This document shows, piece by piece, positions 1 to 10,974 of a stretch of DNA of 64,000 nucleotides. Source of the DNA: Ustilago trichophora (Eukaryota > Basidiomycota > Ustilaginomycetes > Ustilaginales > Ustilaginaceae). The stretch covers positions 793,530 through 857,529 of the forward strand of contig OOIN01000016.1 in the NCBI GenBank assembly GCA_900323505.1. Reading direction: 5' to 3'. A program made the translations under genes and the position numbers. The notes under the pieces were generated by a model. That model searched no databases and had not been told where the DNA came from. It was given only the letters and a program-made list of their open reading frames with translations. Position 1 is the first letter of the stretch. Each line of letters starts with the position of its first letter.

Positions 1-1410
1 ATCCGCAGTCTCGTTGCTGCCATCCTCCTCGCCATCTTCAGCTCCAGATCCCTGCGCTTCGGCGCTCGAAGCAGCATTCTCAGAATCGGCTTGTCTTGCA
101 TCAGATGCACGGACTTGCGACAGAGCAGAAGCGAACGAGTTAGCATCGCTGTCAACGGACGACCTCTGCGCTTTGTGGTTGTTATCGGTGAAGGACCTAC
201 CGCCAACCTTTCCGGGCGAAGGGCCACGTTCAGAGGCAATGAGGCCAAACACCTCGTCAAGGGCCGTGCTGACACGTTTGAAAGCCTCGGGAGAGAGGGT
301 GGTGAGCAAGTTCGAGTCTTGCGAGGAGCGAGAGTGCGATGCGTTGTTGAGGCCTGGGACATCCAAGAGAGTCGTTGTGTTCGCTTTCTGGTGATCCTGC
401 TGCATCACCGAGCTTGGTCTATCAATCTCGGTGTCTTCTGCCGCAACGAATCCTCCCGGCATCGGTGGCTCTTGGACGTGACTCGACGCCAGACGAAAGG
501 TGCTGTCGTTTGAGAGTGGTTGTGAGTCCGTCGTCGAGGCTTCGGGAGTGGCCTCCTGAGACGACTCGAGAGCTGGATCCGATTTGTGAGAGGGTCGAGT
601 GTCGTCTGTCTTTGAGTTCTTTCGCTCGCTCTTTGCTTTGCGGAAGTAAGCCTGATCCCGTTCAGCACTCCTACCGGTGAAGAGACTACCACCGGACCGC
701 TTCGTGGGAGACCAGGCCGACGAGATAGCATCGCTTGAAGCATGCCCGTGACTGGACGACAGGTCGCCCAGGGTCTCGGCGAGACTGGAGAGCTTGTTGG
801 CATTGGTGGTGGGCGTGGGTCCCCAAGAACCAAAGCCATCCGTACCGGCAGCATAACCGTTGCGCCACGAGTCGACGGCAGCAGCGGTGGCACTCTGCTC
901 AAGGTCAAAGTCGCGACCCTCTGCACGAGCTTGTGCTTTGAGCTGTTCGATGATCTCGTTCTCCTCATCTTCTGTGAGAAAGTGAACGTGATTGGCCATA
1001 CCGGAGCCGATGGCGATGTTGGCAGCTCTTGCACGGGCACGTTGAGCGCGAAGATGGGCACGCATTGCGTCGGGAGAGACGAGGGAGCCATCGGGTGCAC
1101 GGAGGAGAGTGAATCTGCGAGTGAGATGGGGCATGATGAGCGATTGGCGGTAGTCGGAGGCTGGTGGGAGGACGTGATCCAAGCTCTTTTGCTGGGATGC
1201 GGCTGCTGCTGCAGCTGTCGCTTGCTTCTGACGTTCATGGTACGAGGTTCGTGATGCGGCTGGCGCGGATGAGATGAAGATGCCGGGACGAGGAGGAAGC
1301 TTGGAGGTGGATGGGAAGCTCGAGTAGTCGGTGGGCGGTGGGGTGGAGGGATAGGCGTGTGCAGCGGCTGCAGCTTTCCTTTGTTGGCGCTTTTTGAACG
1401 GGTTGATCAT
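1..1410 (-). CDS. Uncharacterised protein, 5' part (cut by window start)
   Basis: An open frame of 470 codons runs from an ATG at 1410-1408 to the first base of the window without a stop, so the C-terminus lies outside. An in-frame TAG sits 15 nt upstream of the ATG, which fixes the start. The protein starts MINPFKKRQQRKAAAAA and is Ala/Pro/Ser rich. A more ordered part at about residues 85-170 contains HLTRRFTLLRAPDGSLVSPD, then an Arg/Ala-rich helix and an acidic segment. The remainder is Ser-rich, polar and probably disordered, with no membrane segment or known catalytic motif. I do not recognise the family and assign no function. Codon use matches the neighbouring genes, and the frame is far longer than overlapping frames on either strand. 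Confidence 0.8.
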   Translation of the reverse strand, partial: MINPFKKRQQRKAAAAAHAYPSTPPPTDYSSFPSTSKLPPRPGIFISSAPAASRTSYHERQKQATAAAAAASQQKSLDHVLPPASDYRQSLIMPHLTRRFTLLRAPDGSLVSPDAMRAHLRAQRARARAANIAIGSGMANHVHFLTEDEENEIIEQLKAQARAEGRDFDLEQSATAAAVDSWRNGYAAGTDGFGSWGPTPTTNANKLSSLAETLGDLSSSHGHASSDAISSAWSPTKRSGGSLFTGRSAERDQAYFRKAKSERKNSKTDDTRPSHKSDPALESSQEATPEASTTDSQPLSNDSTFRLASSHVQEPPMPGGFVAAEDTEIDRPSSVMQQDHQKANTTTLLDVPGLNNASHSRSSQDSNLLTTLSPEAFKRVSTALDEVFGLIASERGPSPGKVGGRSFTDNNHKAQRSSVDSDANSFASALSQVRASDARQADSENAASSAEAQGSGAEDGEEDGSNETAD

Positions 1411-4187
1411 GATGGGCACCGTCTAGCGTAAGAGGATTGCTGAAAGAAGGAAGCAAAGGCAAAGGAGCAACGAAGTGAAACACGTCACGAATAGTCGAAA
1501 GTCTGCATTTGGAGCCGGAAGGAAGCGTGAACGGTGAAAGTGTATGGATAGAACGAGATCAGGTAGCTCGCCGGATAGCTCGAGGTCGTAAAAGGCGAAC
1601 GAGTGCGTAACCAAGAATCTAGTATCCGGAGGTCGAGTGAATAGTGTGCTCTAAGCTCTGGTGGAAGCACTCTAGACACGATTCATGCGAATGGACGCCG
1701 CGCTGTTGTACGAAATGTCGCGGCGCTGCAAGGGTCCAGTAGTGTCGATATACGGAAGCTTGTAGGATCAGTTGCAGATGGTTGGTATCGACGTCGAGTG
1801 TTGCGAGAGAGTAGTAAAGAGGTGGTGACAGATGGCCGAAGCGTTGTCGGACAAGTGGATGGAAAGAAAAGTGTCACAAGCTAATGCGAAGCGCCGGTTG
1901 CAAGCGGCTCTCTTTCTTTCTTTTTCTCTCTTTCCCTCCTCGCTCAACTTGCCAATTTTGACCAATATGCACAGCACAGCACAGCCCAGCAACGGCAGCG
2001 GCAGCGGCAGCAGAAACACACGGGGCAACCGCTTTCACCCAAAAATTAAAGAAGAGAGTCGAGTAAATGAGCCTAAAAAACCAGACCAACCGGTTTTTAG
2101 CCGACTCGTATTTTTTTGAAAGTCGCCACTCTTCTGCGGATATCCTCTCAAAAGGAAGGAGGAGGGAAAAAAAAAAAAAAAAAAGCACGAAAACGAGGCA
2201 ACAATAATGCGCGACAAAAAGAGAGACACAGGACTTGTGACTTGTTTGAAGATCCCATCTGGAACAAGGCATCTTCTGGCAACAACGACGAAACAAGCAC
2301 GTGCCAGACCAAACAGCCAGCTAGCCTGCCGTTTTCGTAAGCCGATGATACAACGCCATCTCATTTGCCACCGACCCCGAACACAATGGCCACAGTAAAA
2401 CGCTGCGATTGTTTGAACCGGGGTTGCAATGATTGTGCATTGCTTTAGGCAACGAAAGGGTTCACATCCCCGACCATCGAGCAAAATTTCAATTCCGATT
2501 CCGAGGATCGGGCTGGGTTCGAAAGAGGAATCAAGAGATCTGGCCGATCTCGCAGCTTGGAATCGCCGATTTTTACTGACATGTCCAAATTTAGGATAAA
2601 GCAAGTCGCGAATCAGGCTGAAGTTGATATGGCGCTCGTGTCTGTCAAACAGCGCTGTCTGCCATGCAGACACCTAGGGTGCGAAAAGCTTGTCGACTCA
2701 CTCGGCAATCACCCGACCTGTCCAATGGGCTTGTGTCGCCGACAGTGCACACCTTGTGCTTGCTCTCCTGTTGGTGTGTGTCGCATCTGCACTGCCCGTC
2801 TTGGTCTCGCACATTGCTCTCATGTACCTTTGGCCGTCTGTACGCAGCGTCTTGTCTCGATCCACCACGCTGCCGCTTCTCGATGACCTACTGCAGCTCG
2901 GATCTTGGACTCTGAATCATCTAGAGCCTGAACATCTAGAGCCTGAACGTGGCAATAAAGATGTCAGAGTCACGCAGCTTGGCAGCCGACAACTGAGATT
3001 AGGAACTGATCCGTCAGAGACATAGGGTCCGGCAGGAGAAACATGGCAAGGCCGAGTACGTCTAGCATCTGTTTCATATCCGTGCTCGGAACAGCGACGG
3101 GCAGCCGTGTAAAGAAGTCCAACTAGCATGCACTAGCTCTGGAAACTGAAGCAAGCAGGTCGGGTGTAGAATGTCATCCGTCTAAGAACTGCTTGGGACA
3201 ATACTGTACTGAATTGAACTGTACCGTATGACGCAAATAAGTCTGTACGGCGTCTGCTAGCTGCAGTCCAGCTGACAAGCATTCGCCTGATCATACTGCG
3301 CAGCTTGCATGTTACATGTGGAGCAAATACTGTTCGTAGGTCTTCATCGCCGTCCGATTGGCTTGTCGGTCAACGTCGTGTGTATGCGTGTACATTCATT
3401 GTCCGGCCGGACTAGGCACTATCGTTGGACCTAGTCCGATGCGAGGCTTTCGTCTGTAACTTGGCGCGCTGACACACATGTTCGGTTCTGCCGTAGCCGT
3501 ATCAGCGCTCATCGTGCTTGAGCCACAGGCTCGAGTAAACCAGCACGACGGTTGAGTAACACATCTACCCTCCTTTGGATGTCTCCTTACCGCTGCTTTG
3601 GCGCTCAGTCCGTCCTCGTCCGTCATTTCAAGCCATCTACAACGGGCTCCGGTGCTGTGCCGGTGTTTGACTTTGACATCCACTCCGACCTGCCAGCTTC
3701 AGCCAGCTGAACCCGAAAGATACTTAAGACCAACCCGTCTTGTTAACATCCTCCCCCTTCTCTCTTTCTTTCCTCAGCCTCGTCTCAGCCTCTTTGCTTT
3801 CCCTTGCCTTTGCGTTCGCTTCTCCAGCTCCTCGTTCCCGTTCTCAACCCAACTTCATACTATCTTTTTACTTGTGTACCCTGGCGGTCACATTCCCCTT
3901 CCTCATCAGCAGACAAACACTTTTCTCTTTCTCTTTCACACATTCTTTATCGGTTTTCTGCTCCTTTCCGACTTCTCCAGCATCACCAGCTTTCTTCCTC
4001 CATCGTTCATTTAGCTAAAGCCTTCCTGTGGAAGACTCATCTTTTTGAACAATCTACAAGCTTTGATCTCTTCTAGCTAGCCTAGTCCAGTTCGAGCCTT
4101 TCCCTCTAAATCTCTCTTCGCCCATCTCGTCACCCTACGGTCTACAAAACCCCCCCTCCCGGCTTCCACCACCTAAATCTTACTGCC
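1411..4187. other. Intergenic region between two divergent genes
   Basis: No convincing gene is seen in 2.8 kb. The open frames here are short, mutually overlapping and compositionally biased. It holds an 18-base A run at 2167-2184 and, from about 3730 to 4187, strongly C/T-rich DNA leading into the secreted-protein gene, as is common in fungal promoters and 5' leaders. It must contain the promoters of both flanking genes. Confidence 0.5.
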
Positions 4188-6476
4188 ATGTACTTCACTC
4201 AGGCTCTTACCGTCGCCCTTTCCCTCTCGGCAGCTGTCGTTACGGCCGCCCCTGCTCCTATTGTGCGGGGTAGCCAAGGTGGAGATACATCCAAGCTTAT
4301 GCTCCGCTCCGTTCACGAGAGCCAGATCGCCGCTCGCAGCGTCGGCGTCAACGATGCTGTCAGCTCCAAGCCGCTTCAGACCCGTGGTCTGGACTCGGTC
4401 TCCCACCTGCGCAGGGCTATCGACCTGCGCTTTGGTGATGTTGACCCTCAGGCCCGCGATCTGGCCATGGTCACCGAGCTTCACCGACGAGGCCTCCTTG
4501 ACCAGCTCGTGGCTGCACTTCGCGACCTTATCATCACCTTGCTCGGCAAGGGCGGTGGTATGAGTCGCCGACAGTCCAACACTGAGCAGCTCGAGCAGGC
4601 GATTCACCAAGTCACCTGCATCCTTGATGCGCTCTTTGGAAACTCCGATGAGTCGTGCTCAGACGTCCTCGGTGGATCTTCCAACTCGACCACCAATGCT
4701 ACCAGTACCGCGACCAACAAGACCATGTCGCCGCTCGAGAAGAAGCTGGCCGACCTCGGCGCTGAGCTGAGGAATGGAACCAGCATCACTCAGGTGGTGG
4801 ATGGTCTTATGGCTCACAACGGTACCGCTGCGGCTGCTGCCAGCAAGAAGGCGGACAAGAAGAAGGCCGAGAAAGGCGAGAAGGGCAAGCACCTTCCCGC
4901 CAAAAATGCCACTTCTACCGCCGACACCTCCACCACTTCCACCACGACCGGAGCCACCACTTTGGCGGCTCAGAAGGACAAGCGCTCCTTTGAGCTGTTA
5001 GAGGCTCGCCAGAACTCTGGTCTCGAGGGACTTCTGGTTGCACTCCGTGACGTTGTTGACACCATTCTCAACACGTTGCTCCCCATGGCCTCGCGAGGCG
5101 AGAGCGAAGACACTTCGGCCTCTTCCACCTCGTCCGCCCGATGGCCTCCTCAAGACTGCCCTCCCCCCACCCCCAACGATGGCATGTACCGCCCAGGCTG
5201 CCCAGGCTACGGCCGCCGTGACCTGGCCGTCCGAAGGAGTATGCAGGCGCTCGGAGAGCGCGATGCAAACATCCTTCAGACCGTCATGCCCATGATCGAG
5301 ATGCTCCTCCAGCAGCTTCCCTCGCTCATCCAGTCGATGGCCTCCTCGCCTTCCTCGACCGCTGCCGGCGCCGCAGCCACTGCCTCTGCCGTGACGGGCT
5401 CTGCAAAAAACGCTTCCCCTACCAGCATGGTGGATGCTGCCTTTGCGCAGATCATCTCTGCCCTCGGCTCCGACAGCAACAACAGCCCTTCGTCCGGCGG
5501 CAGCAAGACTGCCAGCTCGGCTGCTTCTGCCGCCAAAGCACAGGCCACAGGTGCCTCTGATGGTGCCGATGGCGCTAGCTCTGCCGCGCGAAGTGCTGCC
5601 AACCTTAGTCAGAACTTCGCCCGCGACTTGCTCAACAGCGATGGTATGAACCTCGGCAAGCGCCAAGCGGACACCACAACCGGTGATGGCATCAGCAACG
5701 ACAACTGCGATGCCAGCGGCAACTCGGGTGGAATCAACGTCAGCCTGCTCAACAACCTTCTCAATGGTTTGCTGAGCGGCTTCTCGCGCCGCAGTGCGGA
5801 TGATGTGCCCCTTGAGTTCTTCAAGAGGCAGAACGACGGTACCGATGGAGACAACTCCATCGGTAGCGGCAACTGCAGTGCGAGCAACAACACGGGAGGT
5901 GTCAACCTCAGCCTCCTCGACAACTTGCTCAACGGGCTTCTTTCCGGATTCAGTCGTAGGGACATGGGTGCAGACGGTATGGTGTCGGTAGAGGCGTTGC
6001 AGCGCGACGTCGCCGACCAGCCACTGGCTGCTCGATCGGCTCCTGAAACGTTCCTCCAGGTTCGTGCAGACTTTGCACCCGTCTGGAGTGAGATCAAGAA
6101 GATTGGAAACGAGCACTTCCACGCCGCCCGCGACCTGACCCACACTGACGATGGATCGACCTCTGCCACCAAGCGAGCTGCTGCTGACAACGATGCCCCC
6201 AACTTCACCCCAGTCTGGGAGGCGATCCGCGATCTGGTCGACAGTGGCTACAAGCAGGCTTCTGACGCAGACGCCTCTGCTCAGCGCCGTGATGCTGGTG
6301 CCCCTCTCAAGCTCGACTACAAGCCCTTGATGAAAGCAGGTATCAAGTACGGCAAGCAGCTCTTCAAGTCGTTCACCACCCACCACGCCAAGCGCTCCAC
6401 CGACTACAAGCCTTTCATTGACGCCGCCAGCAACTTTGCTGTCACCGCCGTCAAGGAAATGTTCAAGTCTTCGTAA
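4188..6476 (+). CDS. Secreted repeat protein with multiple kexin-type dibasic sites
   Basis: This intronless frame encodes 762 residues. A signal peptide is clear: residues 1-21 are hydrophobic and end VVTAAPAP. Dibasic RR or KR pairs occur at about 75, 100, 127, 265, 343, 349, 491, 534, 546, 590, 662, 700 and 735, which would cut the chain into peptides if kexin in the late Golgi acts on them. Two adjacent units (about 493-535 and 548-591) are near copies, each with one NC cysteine and ending LLNGLLSGFSRR. Near the C-terminus four short units resemble each other in pairs (FAPVW/FTPVW, DYKPL/DYKPF) and each forms a likely amphipathic helix. Long Ser/Thr/Ala stretches with N-glycosylation sequons separate them. 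This fits the kexin-processed repeat protein class, but I know no named orthologue; a structural wall or surface protein is the alternative. Confidence 0.85.
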   Translation: MYFTQALTVALSLSAAVVTAAPAPIVRGSQGGDTSKLMLRSVHESQIAARSVGVNDAVSSKPLQTRGLDSVSHLRRAIDLRFGDVDPQARDLAMVTELHRRGLLDQLVAALRDLIITLLGKGGGMSRRQSNTEQLEQAIHQVTCILDALFGNSDESCSDVLGGSSNSTTNATSTATNKTMSPLEKKLADLGAELRNGTSITQVVDGLMAHNGTAAAAASKKADKKKAEKGEKGKHLPAKNATSTADTSTTSTTTGATTLAAQKDKRSFELLEARQNSGLEGLLVALRDVVDTILNTLLPMASRGESEDTSASSTSSARWPPQDCPPPTPNDGMYRPGCPGYGRRDLAVRRSMQALGERDANILQTVMPMIEMLLQQLPSLIQSMASSPSSTAAGAAATASAVTGSAKNASPTSMVDAAFAQIISALGSDSNNSPSSGGSKTASSAASAAKAQATGASDGADGASSAARSAANLSQNFARDLLNSDGMNLGKRQADTTTGDGISNDNCDASGNSGGINVSLLNNLLNGLLSGFSRRSADDVPLEFFKRQNDGTDGDNSIGSGNCSASNNTGGVNLSLLDNLLNGLLSGFSRRDMGADGMVSVEALQRDVADQPLAARSAPETFLQVRADFAPVWSEIKKIGNEHFHAARDLTHTDDGSTSATKRAAADNDAPNFTPVWEAIRDLVDSGYKQASDADASAQRRDAGAPLKLDYKPLMKAGIKYGKQLFKSFTTHHAKRSTDYKPFIDAASNFAVTAVKEMFKSS

Positions 6477-8471
6477 GCGAGACAAGACAGAGAGGATGAG
6501 AGATGTAGGATTTCTCTTATTGGTAGCCTGATCCCCCCTCCCCAACCATTCCCCTCCGACAACAACTCTTTTGTAGACTCTCCCTCCCCCGCATGTAGGA
6601 TTTTGGTTTGATAGACACTCGCAACCCTCGGGAAGGGTCGAGCGAAGCGCAACACAATGCAAAGCACAAGGGCATTCAAAGCAAGGACTACCGATCGAGA
6701 GCGTGTGCGTGTGTAAGTGATGGTGTACATGATATCATTTAGGGCGGCGAGAGGGTTTGTGTTGACGGGCAGCTCACTTTTGAAGGCACCAAGCTGCAGA
6801 GTGCGCAATACTGTACGCACACTACTGCAGCAACTCACAGCTGAAACCCGTGTCACACCAAGACTGGTCCGAATGGTCTGAACACTAACGAAGCCCATGT
6901 AACAGCCAATTCGGCGATGATGCCGAAATGAAAAGGAGCTCTCGATGAGCACCACAAACAAGGTTGAAGCGGCATTGAACGAGGACACAAAAAGCGGCTC
7001 GGCTGGCTCCCGTTCGGATGTGTGGCGTGGCGAGCGATTCGGAATCCGAATTCGAGAGTGCTGCCTCTTGCCTTGGATGAGCCGTGCGTTGGGGCTTCTT
7101 TTCATTTCCGATTTGGCTCTGTCTCTTTTGCGTGGGGGCATCTACGGTAGTCTTGTGGCGCTCTGCTGTCGAGGTCCCTGAGCGGGCATAGAAAAGGCAT
7201 TGTAAGGTTGCCACGACGGCCTTTCATTTTTTTTTTCTTGTCTTTGGACGGCGAGCCAAGACACGAAGAAGAAGGGTGATTGGCACACTACTATTCCCAA
7301 CCTTGAGTATAGCTTTTTGTCTTCCTCTGCTGTGCTTCTCGCCGAGATGCGCGTTCGGAAAGCTGCCGTATGTCTTGCCTAACAATCGTATGTCTTCCCC
7401 GATACACTGGTGCCGTCCGAGGGTGGGGTTCGATGCTGCTAACCTGCCCGACGAGATTCATTTGAGTGCATTGGCTCCCACAAGTTCGGACTAAGGTCGC
7501 GCGCACCAGGGCAAAGCCGAAGCCAAAAAGATTTCATGGAGCGGAGCTCGAAGCTGCTTGAAACAGAAGCGTGTCGCAATGCACGCTTTTTGCCATGCAA
7601 CACGCAAGATCTCGCCGCATCCTCTTTGACCTGCAGCCTCTGAGCAGCAGCAAGAGAGAAGGAGGGCGAAAGGGAAAGAGGGAGACAGAAGTCGTAGCGG
7701 ACGTTCTTCACCTCTTCCCTTTGACTTTCGACTGCGTTGCGTGGCTTGCTTTGAGGTAACTCAACTACACAATTGCCGATTGCCGCCCCCCTTTGACCAA
7801 TTTGTTTCAGCGGTTCCTGACCGACAGCCAGCGGCAGCAGCAACGACCAACGCCGTCTTTACTTTTTTTTTCTCTGCAGAACAGCCCCGCCTCCTGTCTT
7901 GTGCACTCTCGGAACGCACCGAAATCCCGAACAGGTGCCTCTTCGCCTTTTTCCTTTTCTTTTTTTCGGTAGCCGAACCACGAGCTTGACCGAACAACAG
8001 CCAGATCTTCTGATACTGTATCTCGTGCTCCTGCTTCTCAGACAAGTTGCTGCGATCTCTTCTCGCCCTGTCCTTCGGCACCACCTTCCTTTATCTCAAC
8101 AATCATCATTTATCGGAGGAACCGACCATCCGGCCGTTATTATATCCTACATCGGCACGCATTGAGCGGCACCCTTACACTGTAGGCACTAGTATTTCCA
8201 GCCGTAGGGTTTTCGTCACCGAGTGACACCAAGATATTCGGCACACGTCAACAGCAGATGAGCTGATGTTTTCAGTACTGGCAAAATTTCCTTAAACAAG
8301 CCCTATCCAATCTTCATCGCCTAGATCCGAGTCTATCATAACATCAACCATACCGCGTCATTTTCCGTCTGCGAATCGATACCCCAGCCTCTGGACTCAT
8401 CTGTTTGGTCGAAGAACCACGACTCACGAAACGGTCGAATCGGAGCAGCGCTTGCAGTAATATCCGCCAAC
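6477..8471. other. Intergenic region
   Basis: About 2 kb without a supported gene. It should hold the 3' end of the secreted-protein gene and the promoter and leader of the GTPase gene. The stretch 7780-8470 is pyrimidine-rich with T and CT runs. The short frames on both strands show no recognisable domain. Confidence 0.45.
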
Positions 8472-9143
8472 ATGAAGGAAGCACGCGTTGTCATTATGGG
8501 TGGCGGCGGCGTCGGCAAGTCGGCCCTGACCGTACAATTCGTTCGCAACGTCTTTGTCAGCACCTACGACCCTACTATCGAAGATACGTATCGCAAGCTG
8601 CTTGTCATAGACGGTCAACAGTGTATGGTCGAGATCCTCGACACAGCAGGTACCGAGCAATTCCTGGCACTGAAAGAGCTCTACATCAAGTCGGGGCAAG
8701 GTTTCATCCTCGTCTTCTCCCTCACATCTTTGGCAAGCGTCAACGAGCTAGGACCGTTACGCGAAGCCATAGTCCGTATCAAAGATACCACAGGGATACC
8801 CATCGTGCTCGTAGGAAACAAAGCGGATCTCCGCGCCGATCGGCAGGTCCCCAGGGAGGTGGGCACAAGCTTGTCCAAAGCGTGGGGCAATGTGCCCTAT
8901 TACGAGGCGTCCGCACGCAAACGCATCAACGTCGACGAGATCTTTGCAGATGTGGTGCGACAGATTCGAGCCTTTGATACGCTCAATGGAAGGCCAGGGA
9001 CAGCAGGCGGCGGCGGCGGAGGTAGGCATGGCTTCTCGTCGAATGGAAGCAACTCGCTCACCAGCTCAAAGGACGGAAAGGTGGCTGGAAGCAGCTTTGG
9101 CACTTCGAGCAAGCGCGATAGGAAGAAGTGTGTCATTATGTAG
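8472..9143 (+). CDS. RSR1: Ras-family small GTPase, Rsr1/Bud1-Rap type
   Basis: A 223-residue GTPase in one exon. The P-loop is GGGGVGKS (10-17), the effector loop YDPTIEDTY (32-40), the switch II motif DTAGTEQF (57-64), the guanine specificity motif NKAD, and the C-terminal CaaX box CVIM for prenylation, preceded by a basic KRDRKK stretch. Thr at position 61, where Ras has Gln, and the effector sequence are hallmarks of the Rap/Rsr1 branch rather than Ras proper. In yeasts Rsr1 marks the site of polarised growth through Cdc24 and Cdc42; the same role here is inference. A Gly/Ser-rich linker of about 45 residues sits between the GTPase fold and the CaaX box. The ATG at 8472 gives the canonical N-terminus just ahead of the first beta strand. 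Confidence 0.93.
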   Translation: MKEARVVIMGGGGVGKSALTVQFVRNVFVSTYDPTIEDTYRKLLVIDGQQCMVEILDTAGTEQFLALKELYIKSGQGFILVFSLTSLASVNELGPLREAIVRIKDTTGIPIVLVGNKADLRADRQVPREVGTSLSKAWGNVPYYEASARKRINVDEIFADVVRQIRAFDTLNGRPGTAGGGGGGRHGFSSNGSNSLTSSKDGKVAGSSFGTSSKRDRKKCVIM

Positions 9144-9890
9144 AGCGCGTCCCTTTCCCAATAGGACACACGAGATGGCCACGTACCGCCGACCAGCAGT
9201 GCTTTTGCAGAGCATATCGTCGCTATCCCAGATTTCGTTATCAACAATACCCGCTCTCGAGGCACTCCCTTGTCTGCCACACGAAGCTGCTTGCCGGCGT
9301 GCAAGACAAGCCCCCACTAGATACCCCCTGTGTTTTTCCTTAGATGGATCTCTGCTTATCACACTCTCTTCTTGGAACGCAGCCGACGTGGAACTTTTCC
9401 CCTGCTTCCCTAGCGTCAAATGGGTGTGAGTGTGCCTCTCTTCTGTGCTACCAAGCTACTAAGGAAGGGTCAGTGTGAGCGGTGGGCTGAGAAGCTCTGT
9501 CCGATTCAAAATGGCGGGTTGAACCTCCACACTTCAGGTGCAGGGTTGAAATTTGAGAAATCGGAATTCGGTCTTGAGGGGCGTGGACACGTACAATCAG
9601 ACAGAGTGATCGAGTGCAAAGTGGGAATGCACAGACATATTCTCAACTTACGCAGCGCTGCGTAGTCCAACACTTGGCATTCTCCACTTGCTGTTTACAT
9701 TCTTCTACCTCTTGTCGATACCTCTTCGTCACCCTTTACCTCTACTCCCCTCCCAAGACATACCTTCAATCACGCTTGAATAGCCAGCTGCTCCGAGAAA
9801 GGCGTATTACAACTAATTTCAAGCTTGCGCCAATAAAGCCTTCCATCTCCCAGACCACTCTAAGCACCACAGCACCAACACATCGCAACC
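9144..9890. other. Intergenic region
   Basis: About 750 bp between two co-oriented housekeeping genes, presumably the GTPase 3' end and the proteasome gene promoter. C/T-rich leader sequence is seen from about 9680. No ORF or RNA gene is supported. Confidence 0.45.
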
Positions 9891-10700
9891 ATGTCGCGAA
9901 GGTATGACTCGCGCACGACCACCTTCTCCCCTGAGGGTCGCCTCTACCAGGTCGAATATGCCATGGAGGCCATCTCGCACGCCGGTACTGTGATCGGCAT
10001 TCTCGCCAAGGATGGAATCGTTCTTGCTGCCGAGAAGAAGGTTACCTCCAAATTGCTCGAGCAGGACCAGAGTTCCGAAAAGATCTTTGCCGTGTCCGAC
10101 AATATCATGGCCGGTGTAGCTGGCTACACGGCTGACGCCAACTCCCTGGTCAACTTTGCCCGCAATGCCGCCCAGAGGTATCTGGCGATTTACGACGACG
10201 ATATGCCTGTGGAGCAGCTCGCCCAACAACTGTGCGACTACAAGCAGGGCTACACCCAGTTTGGTGGTCTACGTCCCTTTGGTGTATCCATCCTCTACGC
10301 TGGCTACGATGATCACCACCATTTCCAACTCTACCACTCGGATCCTTCTGGAAACTACTCGGGCTGGAAAGCAACTTGCATCGGAAACAACAATGGAACA
10401 GCAACGAGCTTGCTTAAGCAAGATTACAAGGATGAGATCAGCGTCCAGGAGGCAATGGGAATGGCGGTCAAGATTCTGAGCAAGACCATGGACTCGACAA
10501 GTCTTGACAGTGAGAAATTGGAATTCGCGACACTGACGCTCAATGACAAGACGGGTAAGCCGCAGACCAACATCTTCAAGCCGAATGACATCGATAGGTT
10601 GCTCGAGAGACACGGATTGGCCAAGGCAAAGGATGCGGAGGAGGCAGCGGCGGCCACCGCTGCGGCGGGCGAGTCGAATGCCATGTCGGTTGACTCCTAG
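9891..10700 (+). CDS. PRE9: 20S proteasome subunit alpha 3 (PSMA4 type)
   Basis: A 269-residue alpha-type subunit of the 20S proteasome, intronless. The N-terminal alpha signature is complete: YDSRTTTFSPEGRLYQVEYAMEA. As expected for an alpha subunit there is no processed N-terminal catalytic threonine. The start MSRRYDSRTT is essentially that of the alpha 3 subunit (PSMA4 in animals, Pre9 in budding yeast), which distinguishes it from the other six alphas. It forms part of the outer ring that gates substrate entry. The C-terminal tail (from about residue 245) is Ala/Glu-rich and ends AMSVDS, longer and more variable than the core. The start matches the family start exactly. Confidence 0.95.
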   Translation: MSRRYDSRTTTFSPEGRLYQVEYAMEAISHAGTVIGILAKDGIVLAAEKKVTSKLLEQDQSSEKIFAVSDNIMAGVAGYTADANSLVNFARNAAQRYLAIYDDDMPVEQLAQQLCDYKQGYTQFGGLRPFGVSILYAGYDDHHHFQLYHSDPSGNYSGWKATCIGNNNGTATSLLKQDYKDEISVQEAMGMAVKILSKTMDSTSLDSEKLEFATLTLNDKTGKPQTNIFKPNDIDRLLERHGLAKAKDAEEAAAATAAAGESNAMSVDS

Positions 10701-10974
10701 AGTATGCATTCGAACTCAAGTAATTGTTTCTGTACCATAGCAACCATAGCAAAGAACGTTCCTGTGCAATTGTCTGATAGCGAGAGTGGTTGTGCAGACT
10801 GTTCATAACCTCAGAAGCCTCAATCGCTGGTTACATGTCCTCTTTGGCCAGCGAACAGAAGGCAACTTTGGACAGTCTCAGTAAGGGCACACAAAGGTGT
10901 TGCGACACTGTTCGGCAAGGCGCAGAGGCATTTTCAAATGTACAGGTAGACATGGTTAAGAGCGAGTGCGGAAT

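Noticed and set aside
2035..2673. 212-codon minus-strand frame in the first intergenic region
   Set aside because: It runs through the A tract (a run of Phe) and has no domain or plausible composition.
4998..6662. Open frame of 554 codons on the minus strand opposite the secreted repeat protein
   Set aside because: It mirrors the codon bias of the plus-strand gene, has no ATG-anchored domain or motif, and is rich in Val, Gly and Arg as expected for a reverse shadow.
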